47,224 nt of DNA from a virus: IMG/VR virus record IMGVR_UViG_3300027872_000011, positions 1 to 47,224 of that record. One strand, written 5' to 3'. Both the position numbers and the translations under genes were made by a program. The notes below the pieces were generated by a model that saw only the letters and a list, made by a program, of their open reading frames with translations, was not told where the DNA came from and ran no database searches. Below, piece after piece: positions 28,795-37,101 of the stretch. Each line of letters opens with the position of its first letter. Within the stretch, counting starts at the first letter, position 1.

Positions 28795-29198
28795 TGTACC
28801 CGATCGCCGAGATGTTCTGCATCCCCTACTTCTCGCAGTCGGAGGACTCCGGAGGCAGCCCGGGCACGCTATCGGTTTGGAAGCGCGGGGCAAACATCCG
28901 CGTCAACAACCGCAGCGCGCAGGGCCCACTCGTCCCCGTGCTTGGCATCGTCGGCAACATTGCGCCGGCCATCGACACCGACCTCGACATCACTGAGAGC
29001 GCCGGACGCAGGAGCGAGGGGCACCTGGCGGTGACCACCATCGACCGACTTCAGATGGACGACGAGGCTTCTGGTGAGACCTCATGGTTCGTGCTTCACC
29101 GTGGGTGGTACTACCTACTCGAAGAGCAAAACGGCTGGGACTACGCGCACGGCAACGTGTATCGAGCCACCAGGGATAGGCGTCAAAATGGTGTGTAA
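28794..29198 (+). CDS. Putative neck / head-tail stopper protein
   Basis: 134 residues; ATG overlaps the previous stop. Small beta-barrel pattern (GTLSVWKRGANIRV, VLGIVGNIAPAIDTDLDI), then SAGRRSEGHLAVTT and WFVLHRGWYYLLEEQNGW followed by YRATR. The G-R-R-S-E-G, W-hydroxyl-G-x-Y and terminal YR-R features match head-closure proteins of this gene order. The next genes are a small membrane peptide and the tail terminator. Confidence 0.5.
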   Translation: MYPIAEMFCIPYFSQSEDSGGSPGTLSVWKRGANIRVNNRSAQGPLVPVLGIVGNIAPAIDTDLDITESAGRRSEGHLAVTTIDRLQMDDEASGETSWFVLHRGWYYLLEEQNGWDYAHGNVYRATRDRRQNGV

Positions 29199-29319
29199 TG
29201 CGCTCATCGGCCCAGAGTCGGTCTCGATCCTCATTGCCTGCTCGCTGGTCTGCTTTGCTCGGGCATTGTGGCTACTCCTACGAGCCCAGGGCAGCCTGCC
29301 AAACGGGGGGCGTCGGTGA
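29188..29319 (+). CDS. Small membrane peptide, 43 aa
   Basis: ATG at 29188 overlaps the stopper gene end, and its stop abuts the ATG of the terminator gene. One hydrophobic helix (SVSILIACSLVCFARALWLLL) is followed by a short basic tail. An integral membrane peptide among neck genes is odd; it may be a lysis or exclusion factor, or chance. Coding status is supported by the exact junctions. Confidence 0.42.
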   Translation: MVCNALIGPESVSILIACSLVCFARALWLLLRAQGSLPNGGRR

Positions 29320-30153
29320 ATGACCATCGCCCCGTGGAGCTTCGGAATCGACCGCGCCTCTCTCGAGGAGGAGGTCGTGACCCTGTGCGCGACTGTGATG
29401 ACGCAGGCGGTCGACCCGGCGTTGACCCGCGAGAAAATCACGATCGTGGACCAGGGGGCCGGCGGCCCGATGTCGGCTCGGCCGTGCATCAGCATTCTGA
29501 TTTCGTCACCTGTGGGCAGCCCGAGCGCTCTGTCGGTGAACGAGAGGTATTGGCCGGCCAACGAGCAGTGGCTGATTCAGTTCACGGCATCGACCGACGG
29601 CGACTATACGGTCACGGTTCTGGGCGTCGACTACACGGTGACGGCAGTCGGGCTCTCGATCACGGAGTTGCGCGACGCGATGCTGACCGAGATGGGCCTG
29701 AGCTTGCAGTGGGCCACGACGAGCTCGGGCGCGGACTCGATTCAGCTCGACTCGACCGAGCTCAGTCTCCTGCTGGTAGTCTCGACCGACCCCGACTCTA
29801 TCCTCGCGTCGAGGACGATTCTCAACTACTCGAAGCGCGGCCTGACACCTGCACTGCTGCAGGTCAACATCGAGTGCTGGGGCCTGATGAGCATCGAGGC
29901 CCCTTCTTCTCGCCAGTCGGGTCCGACGATGGCGGAGAACCTGCGAGCAGCCTTCATGGACGCGGACCTGAATCAGCCGATGAGGGTGTGTGGGTTCGTG
30001 CCGAACAATGTCCGGGTGCTCGATGGCCCGGAGGTCATCAATCAGCAAACGAACTCCTCGGCGACCTGCCAGCTCGTGGTCAAGGCGACGAGCCGGATGG
30101 ACGTTCAGGTGGCGTCGGGCACGGAAATCAACACCGAAGTTCAGGAAGCATGA
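29320..30153 (+). CDS. Tail terminator (LIC_12616-like) with inserted domain
   Basis: 277 residues. The N-terminal part (IDRASLEEEVVTLCATVM to ARPCISILISS) and the C-terminal part (LQVNIECWGLMSI, AENLRAAFMD, a strand-rich segment, then ATCQLVVKATSRMDVQVASG) fit the neck/terminator family that caps the tail tube. Residues about 80-166 are an insert (WLIQFTASTDGDYTVTVLGV, helix ITELRDAMLTEM, then strands) resembling the inserts in the connector and sheath. Located directly before the sheath gene, as expected. Confidence 0.6.
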   Translation: MTIAPWSFGIDRASLEEEVVTLCATVMTQAVDPALTREKITIVDQGAGGPMSARPCISILISSPVGSPSALSVNERYWPANEQWLIQFTASTDGDYTVTVLGVDYTVTAVGLSITELRDAMLTEMGLSLQWATTSSGADSIQLDSTELSLLLVVSTDPDSILASRTILNYSKRGLTPALLQVNIECWGLMSIEAPSSRQSGPTMAENLRAAFMDADLNQPMRVCGFVPNNVRVLDGPEVINQQTNSSATCQLVVKATSRMDVQVASGTEINTEVQEA

Positions 30154-30160
30154 GCAGCCA

Positions 30161-32536
30161 ATGTCTCTAGACCAATTTGCCCCAGTGCAAGTCACACTCT
30201 CGGCGGCCGCTCCTGAGCTGCCAAACTTCGGCATCAGCGCCCTTCCGCTGGAGCTCACCTCGATCCAGGTCAGCAACTTCCTGGGCCTGAGCGGGGGACT
30301 GTCCACGCTCAGGGTCACGCCGGCGTCATTCGTCGACACTCTCGGGTCGATCGGAGTGACCTCGGCAGAGCTCGCCTGGATCGACGTCACCGATCACTTC
30401 GGAGGCGACCGCAAGCCAGAGGAGGCCTACCTGACTTTCCGCGGCGCGCCTGACCAGGTGCACGCGCAGACGGTCACGCTCAACACGGACGCCGGCTCAG
30501 CCACCCAAGCGCGGGTGGGCGAGTACCGGATCGACGACCTTGAGGGCGGCCCGTATGTTTACAACAGCCTGGGCGCTGCGCAGGCGACCGAGCTGGAGAT
30601 TGCCGATGCGGGCGGTGGCGACGGTGCCACTGGTCGATACATCGTCAGTGACAACGCGGGCAACTCCTACACCTACGAGTCGGGCGGCACGAACCTGTGG
30701 ACCTTCGTCGTGCTCAGCGCGGCGGTCGGGCTCTACACAGCCGTGGCTGAGGGGGTGACCTACTCTTACACCGCGACCGGTGCCGACACGATCCAGAGCA
30801 TCCGCGACGGCATTCTCGCGGACATGAACAACTTGATCGCCCACCCGGGTGGTCATCCCGAGTGGATCAGCAACGTCGTTGGGTCCGACACCATCACGCT
30901 GACCGGGTCTTCGATCGGGCTACAGCTGACCGTGACCTCGAACCTCGGTCCCGGCGGCACCGAGGCCTCGATGACCGAGACGACGCCGCTCGTGGCTGAG
31001 ACCGTGGGCGCAATCGCGGCTGCGATCGACGCGGTCATCACCGGCGTCAACCCGCCCCCGCCCGTCGAGTGGACGACCTCGGTTGCGCTGGGCGTCATCA
31101 CAGCCACGGCACAGGCGGCGTTCGTCGGCATCGACCTGGGCGTCAGGATTGCGGGCCCGGCCCCAGCTGACGCCACGACGACCATCACCGTCGACCACCG
31201 CGAGACCATCGTCACCGTGCTCACGGCCCTCGATGCTGCGATCACCGCGGTCTCGCATCCGACATTCACTCACGCCCTGCTGAGCCCGGTCATCACGATC
31301 ACCGGCGTCGATGCGGGCGTGGCCATACCGGCCAGCGTCTCGTCGCCGTCCGGCAGTCTGGTGCTGCAGGAGACTCAGTCCACGCTGACCCTGCGCAGCT
31401 CGCAGGTCAGTCGGGTCACGATCGTCGCGGAGACGGGGACGGACGCCTACGTTGGCGCCTACACACTGTCGCTGCTCGGTCAGAACCTGATGCACACGGC
31501 GCTCGCGGGCGCGAGTATCACGAGCGTTCGCGATGCGCTTCAGGCGAGCGTCGATCTCAACCTGGGCGCCGAGACTGCGACGCTCGCCCAAGGCACGGAC
31601 GCGCTCGACATCACGATGACCGAGCAGGGCAAGCCTGTGGTGGTCACGCTGACGAGCCCAGGCAGCAACGCAGGTGGCACTGTCGTGCTTCAGACCGCAT
31701 CGTACGGGGCCGTCGATGACTTCGACCGCGCGCTCGACGATGAGGGTGACTGGTATTTCTGGGTCCAGCGTGGGACCGACACCGACATCGAGGTCATCAC
31801 GATCCACGTCGATGACATCGAGGCAGCGACGCCCCGGCGGCACTTCGCCCAGGCATCGGACCAGGGCATCCCAGACGACCCGAGTGCGACCGCGACCGAC
31901 ATTGCGCAGTTCGTCAAGGACACCGGGACCCGGCGCACCTCCATCCTGTGGGACCCCGTGCCGAGCTCCAGTGTGCAGGACCAGCAGGGCGTCGTGCACC
32001 AGTGGGTCGGAGTCGCCTCGACCTACCTGCCCGGCGCAGTGCAATGGCACGCTCTGATTCTCGATGGGCTGTCTGGAGGCCAGAAGCTCACGGGCGCTCA
32101 GGAAGGCGTCATGCGAGACAAGGCAGCGGCGTTCCTGGAGTTCGTCGGGTCGCTCGGTACCGACGGCCAGCGCATCACCAATGGTCCGTACGTGGCCGAC
32201 GGTCGCCAGCAGGACACGGCTCGCGCGCTCGACCAGATTAGAAACAACTACCAGGTGAGCGCGGTCGCACTGCTCGCCGCGTCGGCCATCATCCCGTACA
32301 CTGACCAGGGCATCCAGGTCATCAACGCCATGCTCCAGCAGGTCACGGCGGAGTTGATCACTCAGGGGCTGGTAATCGAAAACTCGTTTCGGTACCTGCC
32401 AACCGGCGCGGTGCCGACGATCGAGGACGCGACGCAGGCGCAGCGTGAGCAAGGGATTTTTCCCACGTTCACCTTCCAAATCAAGATTCAATTGGGAGGA
32501 GTTCAGATCCCGATGCAAATCGAGGTCAGTCAGTAG
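30161..32536 (+). CDS. Tail sheath protein (DUF3383 type), enlarged
   Basis: 791 residues, far larger than the usual roughly 400-500. The ATG at 30161 is the likely start. The N-terminal core (about 1-100) opens VQVTLSAAAPELPNFGI. The C-terminal core (about 517-791) is DUF3383-like: DFDRALDDEGDWYFWVQRG, RTSILWDP, LPGAVQWHALILDGLSG, then IIPYTDQGIQVINAML. Between them lie about 410 residues of repeated beta/helix units, clearest at about 177-275 (LWTFVVLSAAVGLYTAVAEG, helix IQSIRDGILADM) and about 415-513 (helix ITSVRDALQASV). The sheath contracts to drive the tube into the host; the extra units should project outward. Confidence 0.78.
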   Translation: MSLDQFAPVQVTLSAAAPELPNFGISALPLELTSIQVSNFLGLSGGLSTLRVTPASFVDTLGSIGVTSAELAWIDVTDHFGGDRKPEEAYLTFRGAPDQVHAQTVTLNTDAGSATQARVGEYRIDDLEGGPYVYNSLGAAQATELEIADAGGGDGATGRYIVSDNAGNSYTYESGGTNLWTFVVLSAAVGLYTAVAEGVTYSYTATGADTIQSIRDGILADMNNLIAHPGGHPEWISNVVGSDTITLTGSSIGLQLTVTSNLGPGGTEASMTETTPLVAETVGAIAAAIDAVITGVNPPPPVEWTTSVALGVITATAQAAFVGIDLGVRIAGPAPADATTTITVDHRETIVTVLTALDAAITAVSHPTFTHALLSPVITITGVDAGVAIPASVSSPSGSLVLQETQSTLTLRSSQVSRVTIVAETGTDAYVGAYTLSLLGQNLMHTALAGASITSVRDALQASVDLNLGAETATLAQGTDALDITMTEQGKPVVVTLTSPGSNAGGTVVLQTASYGAVDDFDRALDDEGDWYFWVQRGTDTDIEVITIHVDDIEAATPRRHFAQASDQGIPDDPSATATDIAQFVKDTGTRRTSILWDPVPSSSVQDQQGVVHQWVGVASTYLPGAVQWHALILDGLSGGQKLTGAQEGVMRDKAAAFLEFVGSLGTDGQRITNGPYVADGRQQDTARALDQIRNNYQVSAVALLAASAIIPYTDQGIQVINAMLQQVTAELITQGLVIENSFRYLPTGAVPTIEDATQAQREQGIFPTFTFQIKIQLGGVQIPMQIEVSQ

Positions 32537-32545
32537 GGGCTTGCC

Positions 32546-33049
32546 ATGGCACAATCAGCAACAGAAGACATGCTCTCGCTCGCGCTCGTCATCGCGGGCA
32601 TACCTCTCACAGGCTACGCGGGCGGCGGTGCCATCAGGTTCGTCTCGACTCAGCCAGCATTCACCATGAGGGTGGGCGTTGGCGGGCTCGGGTCCTACAC
32701 TCGGATGCTCGACGACTCGGGCACGCTCAGTACTGACCTGCTGCCGACGAGTGACGGCAACGACGTGCTGACTGCGTTCTTCAACTACCAGAAATCGCGG
32801 GCCAACGGCGCGGTCTATGCCGTTTCGCTCATCGATACGACCGGCCGATTCTCGCTGATCACTGGGGCAGGCGTCATCGCGAAGGCGCCTGACATCACAT
32901 TCGGGGACGGCAGCGGCGTGAACACGTGGGACATTCTCGGTGTCAAGTGGTCGCAGGTGACGGGGGGTAGGGGCGCGACTCCGGTCATCACGAACGCCGC
33001 GCAAGTGCCTGACCTCGCCGACATCCCCGGCATTCGCAACGCAGCATAG
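32546..33049 (+). CDS. Tail tube protein (DUF3277 type)
   Basis: 167 residues; ATG shortly after the sheath stop. Pattern of DUF3277 tube subunits: GGGAIRFVSTQPAFTMRVGV, a TLSTDLLPTSDGNDVLTAFF strand-helix, QKSRANGAVYAVSLIDTTGR, then a KAPDITFGDGSG end. Hexamer rings of this protein form the inner tube inside the sheath. The order sheath-tube-chaperones-tape measure is standard. Confidence 0.78.
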   Translation: MAQSATEDMLSLALVIAGIPLTGYAGGGAIRFVSTQPAFTMRVGVGGLGSYTRMLDDSGTLSTDLLPTSDGNDVLTAFFNYQKSRANGAVYAVSLIDTTGRFSLITGAGVIAKAPDITFGDGSGVNTWDILGVKWSQVTGGRGATPVITNAAQVPDLADIPGIRNAA

Positions 33050-33068
33050 ACAGTAGTAGGGGCCACCT

Positions 33069-33680
33069 ATGAACGTCAGTAATATCAACAATCTTCAAAA
33101 AATCCCGATGCTCCGCACGCCAGTGTTCCGCGACATAGAGGTCGCTGGGCAAACCGTGCGAGTGTACAAGCCCAAGGCGCGACAGGCTGTGATTGTGGCG
33201 ACGCGATTGGCCGAGTCGTTCGGAGAGACGATACTTCGAGTGTTCGCCTCGCCGGACGAGGACGTCGAAGTTGTAGGATCTAAGCTTTCCGCGGACGGCC
33301 TGAAGAACATTCTCGCCGCAGGCATGATGCCTGAGGCGATCAAGCGCCTCAGGGAGCTTGGAATTGAGCTCGGGGCAGATCACATGTTCTGGTACTTCGA
33401 GCAGCTACTGGCGGGAAATGTGGAGCTCATGGGCTGTAGGCTTGAGTCGATCGACGACTTCGACGAAGCGCAATTCGGGTTCGAGGAGCTGATTCGCGTG
33501 CTATGGTGCGCGATTGAGCTTGCCATCTACCCTACGTCAGGCGACCCAAGTACCGCCAGTGGGTCGTCGGCTCCGGGACCGGCGGAGGAAAACAAGGCCC
33601 AAACCCAGCCCGTGCCGAGGCCAGACGTCGCAATGAGCAAGGGTGGCCAATCGGTCCCAATGTCCGCCTCTCGTGGCTGA
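33069..33680 (+). CDS. Tail assembly chaperone 1
   Basis: 203 residues; AGGGG site upstream. A helical core (QTVRVYKPKARQAVIVATRL, then FWYFEQLLAGNVELMGC and FGFEELIRVLWCAIEL) is followed by a disordered Ser/Pro/Gln tail. Genes in this slot encode chaperones that bind the tape measure and are often extended by ribosomal frameshifting. The stop overlaps the next ATG (TGATG), and the -1 frame is open from 33518 into the next gene. Confidence 0.6.
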   Translation: MNVSNINNLQKIPMLRTPVFRDIEVAGQTVRVYKPKARQAVIVATRLAESFGETILRVFASPDEDVEVVGSKLSADGLKNILAAGMMPEAIKRLRELGIELGADHMFWYFEQLLAGNVELMGCRLESIDDFDEAQFGFEELIRVLWCAIELAIYPTSGDPSTASGSSAPGPAEENKAQTQPVPRPDVAMSKGGQSVPMSASRG

Positions 33681-33922
33681 TGTGGCGGCCCATCGTCGAG
33701 AAGGTGCTACCGCACTCGGCGATGGACGAGCTCTACCTTGAGGATTTTCTCGACGTGAACGAGGCCATGAGCGTGTTCGGAGACTGCCAAGACCTCGACC
33801 TCAGACCGCCGCCCGACCCGACTGAGATGGGCGGCAATCGCGATAGCGTGCAGATGTCTCGCGCCGACTTCGAGGGCATGTTCGGATCGCTGGGCACGAC
33901 TCAAGGGGCAGACCCAGAATGA
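33680..33922 (+). CDS. Tail assembly chaperone 2 (possible frameshift partner)
   Basis: 80 residues from its own ATG. Opens WRPIVEKVLPHSAMDELYLEDFLDV, then an acidic, Pro-rich stretch. Position and size fit the C-terminal part of a G-T type chaperone. Its frame is -1 to the upstream gene and stays open back to 33518, so a fused product is possible. The 3' end overlaps the tape measure ATG. Confidence 0.52.
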   Translation: MWRPIVEKVLPHSAMDELYLEDFLDVNEAMSVFGDCQDLDLRPPPDPTEMGGNRDSVQMSRADFEGMFGSLGTTQGADPE

Positions 33923-35985
33923 TACTCCGAGAGCTATTCTCCAAAATCTCCATCGACGTTCGCGCGGCGATCTCCGGGCTGAACAAGTTCAACGCGGAGA
34001 TGGATGGGTCTAGCGACAAGCTCGACAAGACGGAGAAGGGCGCCAAGGAGGTCGGCGAGACGCTCGATGATACGGGCAAGAAGGCCGGCACGTTTGGCGA
34101 GAAGCTCGCGGCGTCATTCAAGAAGGGCGCGCGCTCTGCGTTTCAGGCTCGCGCTAAAATCAAGAGTTCTGCCAAGGATATGGGCGAGGCAATGGGGGCG
34201 ACTGCTCTCGCTGTCACAGCTGCGGCTGTAGGGGTCGGGGCGCTCACTGTAGCGTGGGGCGAGAACTCGCTCCAGCTCAGCAACATGTCGAAGATGTATC
34301 AGCTATCCACTGATGACATCCAGGCATTTTCGAAGGCGATGAGCTTCGTCGGTCTTGAGGTCGAGGACGGTCTTGAGGCCATAAGGGAGATGAGACTGCG
34401 GATGGGCGAGGCCAGGCGAGAGGGGGCCTCGCCGCTCAAGGACGCGCTCACGGACCTGGGGATCAGCTTCAATGCATTCCAGGACCTGCCGATGCTCGAC
34501 CAGATGGGCGTGCTCGCAGACCGCCTCTCAGAGGTCACTGATGAGTCGAGGCAAGCCGCGCTACTCGATGAGATAGCTGGCGACGACCTCGCCAAGATCC
34601 TGCCTCTGCTCACTGAGGGGTCGGTGGGAATGCAGGCTCTCATCGACAAGACCAAGGAGCTGAATCTAATTCAGAGCAAGGGGTCGATCGCCGCTGGTGC
34701 GAAGCTGGCCAAGTCTTGGAAGACTGTCACTGCAGTACTGGCGACCGCCCGAGGACTCATCGCCGGTAAGCTGGAGCCCACGGTAAGCTCGATCATCGAT
34801 ACGATTTCGAAGTGGGTCACAGAAAACAGAAAGCTAATCACCGGCAAGCTGGTCGGTTTTCTTGAGCGTCTGGTCAACGTGGCGTCGGACTTCATCCCGG
34901 TCGCAGCTGAGATGGCTGATCATCTTCTCAAGGTCATCGAGCTGCTCGGTGGTGTCGACGGTGCAATCATCGCAGTCGTCGCCTCCATGGCGATTTGGAA
35001 GGCGTCGACATCAACGCTACTAGGTGCCTCGGGGCCGTGGATTGCCGGCTTGATAGCGGTGACTGCCGCTCTGGCCATCTTCAGCAAGAAGGTCGAGGCG
35101 GCCGACAATAAGCTCACAAGGATGGCAGCCAAGAGGCGTCAGGGGCTAGCCTTCCGTCGTCGTGGTGAATTCACTACCCCGGAGCTGGAGGCCGCCGGCG
35201 CTCCGGGGGCCGAGGTGCTACGGCTGGAGAGCAAGCAAAACGAACTCATCAGGCGCAGCGAGGCGCTCGGCGTCGGCGATGATGTCGGGGAGTTTCGCGC
35301 CAAGCAGCTGGCCCTACTTCGCCAGGGTCAGGACATCGGCGGCGCGGGCATAGGCCCCAGCCCGATGCAGGCGGTCAATGAGACCATTCGAGAATTCAGG
35401 AATCTAGAGAAGGAAATCTCGAATCTAGATTCGAGCATCCAAGACCAAATATCACTGATCAACGATGAGAAGGTTCGCGTGTCCAACGTCAAGGCACGCG
35501 AGCGCGCACTGGTCAGCGCCGAGTCCATCAAGGATGAGGAGAAAAAGCGCAAGCGAGTTCGAGAGCTGACCGAGCTGCTGCGTCGAGAGACGATCGACAA
35601 GAAGGGCGCCACCGAGCTTCAGGGCTTGATCTTCGCACTTGGCCTCGATCCAATCGAAGCGCTCGACGACTTCTTCGAGGATGACAAGAAGGGCAAGAAG
35701 GGCAAGGATAAAAAGAAAGAGCCCACCATCGAGGAGCTCGTCGGCCTGGGACCCAAAGGCCTCAAGACAATTTCGGACCTCGTGCCTCAAGGGCAGGGGA
35801 CGACGATCAACAACTTCAGTTTCGACGTCAACGTCGAGTCGCCCGTGGTCAATCAGAGCATCACGCCACCCATGGGCACAAGCCCGCGAGAGGTCGCCAA
35901 CGAGGCGATGGCCATGGCAGGCGATGTCATCGCAGAGCGCTCATCATCTCACCAGCGCGAGCTCATCGCTCAGATGCAAGGCTAA
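33919..35985 (+). CDS. Tail tape measure protein
   Basis: 688 residues. Begins LRELFSKISIDVRAAISGLN, the typical tape measure opening, then long helices. A hydrophobic block lies near 93-112 (MGATALAVTAAAVGVGALTV) and another around 350-390 (AIIAVVASMAIWKAS, GLIAVTAALAIF). Charged coiled coils follow, then a Lys-rich segment near 590 and a beta-like tail. At about 0.15 nm per residue the tail would be near 100 nm (inference). It is the length ruler and later a DNA-injection protein. No lytic domain is recognised. Confidence 0.82.
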   Translation: MILRELFSKISIDVRAAISGLNKFNAEMDGSSDKLDKTEKGAKEVGETLDDTGKKAGTFGEKLAASFKKGARSAFQARAKIKSSAKDMGEAMGATALAVTAAAVGVGALTVAWGENSLQLSNMSKMYQLSTDDIQAFSKAMSFVGLEVEDGLEAIREMRLRMGEARREGASPLKDALTDLGISFNAFQDLPMLDQMGVLADRLSEVTDESRQAALLDEIAGDDLAKILPLLTEGSVGMQALIDKTKELNLIQSKGSIAAGAKLAKSWKTVTAVLATARGLIAGKLEPTVSSIIDTISKWVTENRKLITGKLVGFLERLVNVASDFIPVAAEMADHLLKVIELLGGVDGAIIAVVASMAIWKASTSTLLGASGPWIAGLIAVTAALAIFSKKVEAADNKLTRMAAKRRQGLAFRRRGEFTTPELEAAGAPGAEVLRLESKQNELIRRSEALGVGDDVGEFRAKQLALLRQGQDIGGAGIGPSPMQAVNETIREFRNLEKEISNLDSSIQDQISLINDEKVRVSNVKARERALVSAESIKDEEKKRKRVRELTELLRRETIDKKGATELQGLIFALGLDPIEALDDFFEDDKKGKKGKDKKKEPTIEELVGLGPKGLKTISDLVPQGQGTTINNFSFDVNVESPVVNQSITPPMGTSPREVANEAMAMAGDVIAERSSSHQRELIAQMQG

Positions 35986-36719
35986 TGCCAAGAGTCCAAA
36001 GCGCCACACTCCTGCCCATCGGCTCGGCCCGAATCGGACCCGTCGAGCTCGACTGCGCCCTCGAGGAAACGCACACCTGGCCCAGCTCGGTCACCCGAGT
36101 TCCGGTCGAGTCCGGCGCCACGCGTTCGCAGCACATCGTCGACATGCCCTACACACTGCAGCTCGTGGGCGTGATCTCCGAGTACTCGATCGACCCGCGC
36201 AAGCAGTCGCAGCAAGTCGCCTTGAACCTCGCCAGCTCGCGGGTTCGCGGCTACCAGAACACGGTACCCGGCCAGGCCGCCCGCCGAAATCAGGCGTGGG
36301 ACGCGTTCGACCAAATCTCGGGGAACGCGGCGAGGTACGCCGGGCCGTTCAATCCAGCGAACGCTGTCAAGTTGCATAGCTTGACGCAGGCGCTCTCGTT
36401 CCAGCGGCCCGAGTACTCGTCGAGCGACCAGATGCGCGTCGCCCTCGCCCGCATCCTGGCCCTCAGGGAGTCGCGCGAGCCGTTCGACTACGTCTCGCCG
36501 CTCGGCGTTATCGAGAATTTGGTGTTCGAGAATTTGGAAATCCCCGTCGACCTCTCTGGGGACCTCGTGTTCCGGGCCCGACTGGTCGAATTTGTCGAGA
36601 CTGGCCTGACGCGATCGAGGTCGCTGGCCATCTCACAGGAAGATGCCTCCGGCGAGGCTGCCAACATCGGGTCTAGGACCACGGTCGAGGCGGACTTCCA
36701 AGCGCTACTAGCGAGCTGA
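35985..36719 (+). CDS. Baseplate Dit-like protein
   Basis: 244 residues; ATG overlaps the tape measure stop. Signature stretch VTRVPVESGATRSQHIVDMP followed by YTLQLVGVIS matches the Dit-like N-terminal domain (a segment T..PVE.GA...DHV...P). The C-terminal half is a beta domain (PFDYVSPLGVIENLVFENLE). This links the tail tube and baseplate hub. Following plug, hub and spike genes agree with a simple contractile baseplate. Confidence 0.62.
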   Translation: MPRVQSATLLPIGSARIGPVELDCALEETHTWPSSVTRVPVESGATRSQHIVDMPYTLQLVGVISEYSIDPRKQSQQVALNLASSRVRGYQNTVPGQAARRNQAWDAFDQISGNAARYAGPFNPANAVKLHSLTQALSFQRPEYSSSDQMRVALARILALRESREPFDYVSPLGVIENLVFENLEIPVDLSGDLVFRARLVEFVETGLTRSRSLAISQEDASGEAANIGSRTTVEADFQALLAS

Positions 36720-36720
36720 C

Positions 36721-37101
36721 ATGGCACAGCACGTCATCCAAGGACCCGAGCAGAGCGACAAGCCCGAGTTGCGTTTTGGCGCAGTGATGGGCGGGCGCGA
36801 GTTCGACATGACTCTCGTCTGGCGACCGGAGCAGGAGTTCTGGACCCTCGCCATGGTGACCGCGGGCAACGAGCGCGTGCTCGACAGCATCCGCGTGGTG
36901 GCGAACCTCGACATGCTGCAGCCGTACTCGGACTCTCGCATGCCCCCTGGCCAGCTCATCGCCCACGACACGACGCTCTTACAGCAGCCGCCCGGCCGCA
37001 ACGACTGGCGTGAGCGCCACCGACTGGTCTACGTCGATCCTACTGAGCCCGAGGCCGCCGTCGAGGTCAAGGTTGTCGGTCCGATAGGTGTGCTCGAGTG
37101 A
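36721..37101 (+). CDS. Baseplate plug-like protein
   Basis: 126 residues. Beta-rich: REFDMTLVWRPEQEFWTLAM, then a strand with a turn and a GQLIAHDTTLL stretch before RLVYVDP. The pattern is that of the small plug domain found between Dit and hub in compact myovirus baseplates (the Pam3 plug type). The stop overlaps the hub start. Confidence 0.58.
   Translation: MAQHVIQGPEQSDKPELRFGAVMGGREFDMTLVWRPEQEFWTLAMVTAGNERVLDSIRVVANLDMLQPYSDSRMPPGQLIAHDTTLLQQPPGRNDWRERHRLVYVDPTEPEAAVEVKVVGPIGVLE

Noticed and set aside
30920-32554. Very long opposite-strand reading (544 codons) under the sheath gene
   Set aside because: Long antisense frames are expected opposite GC-rich genes with biased third positions. 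The peptide is Arg/Asp/His-rich without any domain, and the sheath on the other strand is certain.
33598-33604. CCCAAAC slippery heptamer in the first tail chaperone
   Set aside because: It is the classic -1 sequence but lies in the wrong register relative to the chaperone codons, so it cannot slip both tRNAs in the needed way.
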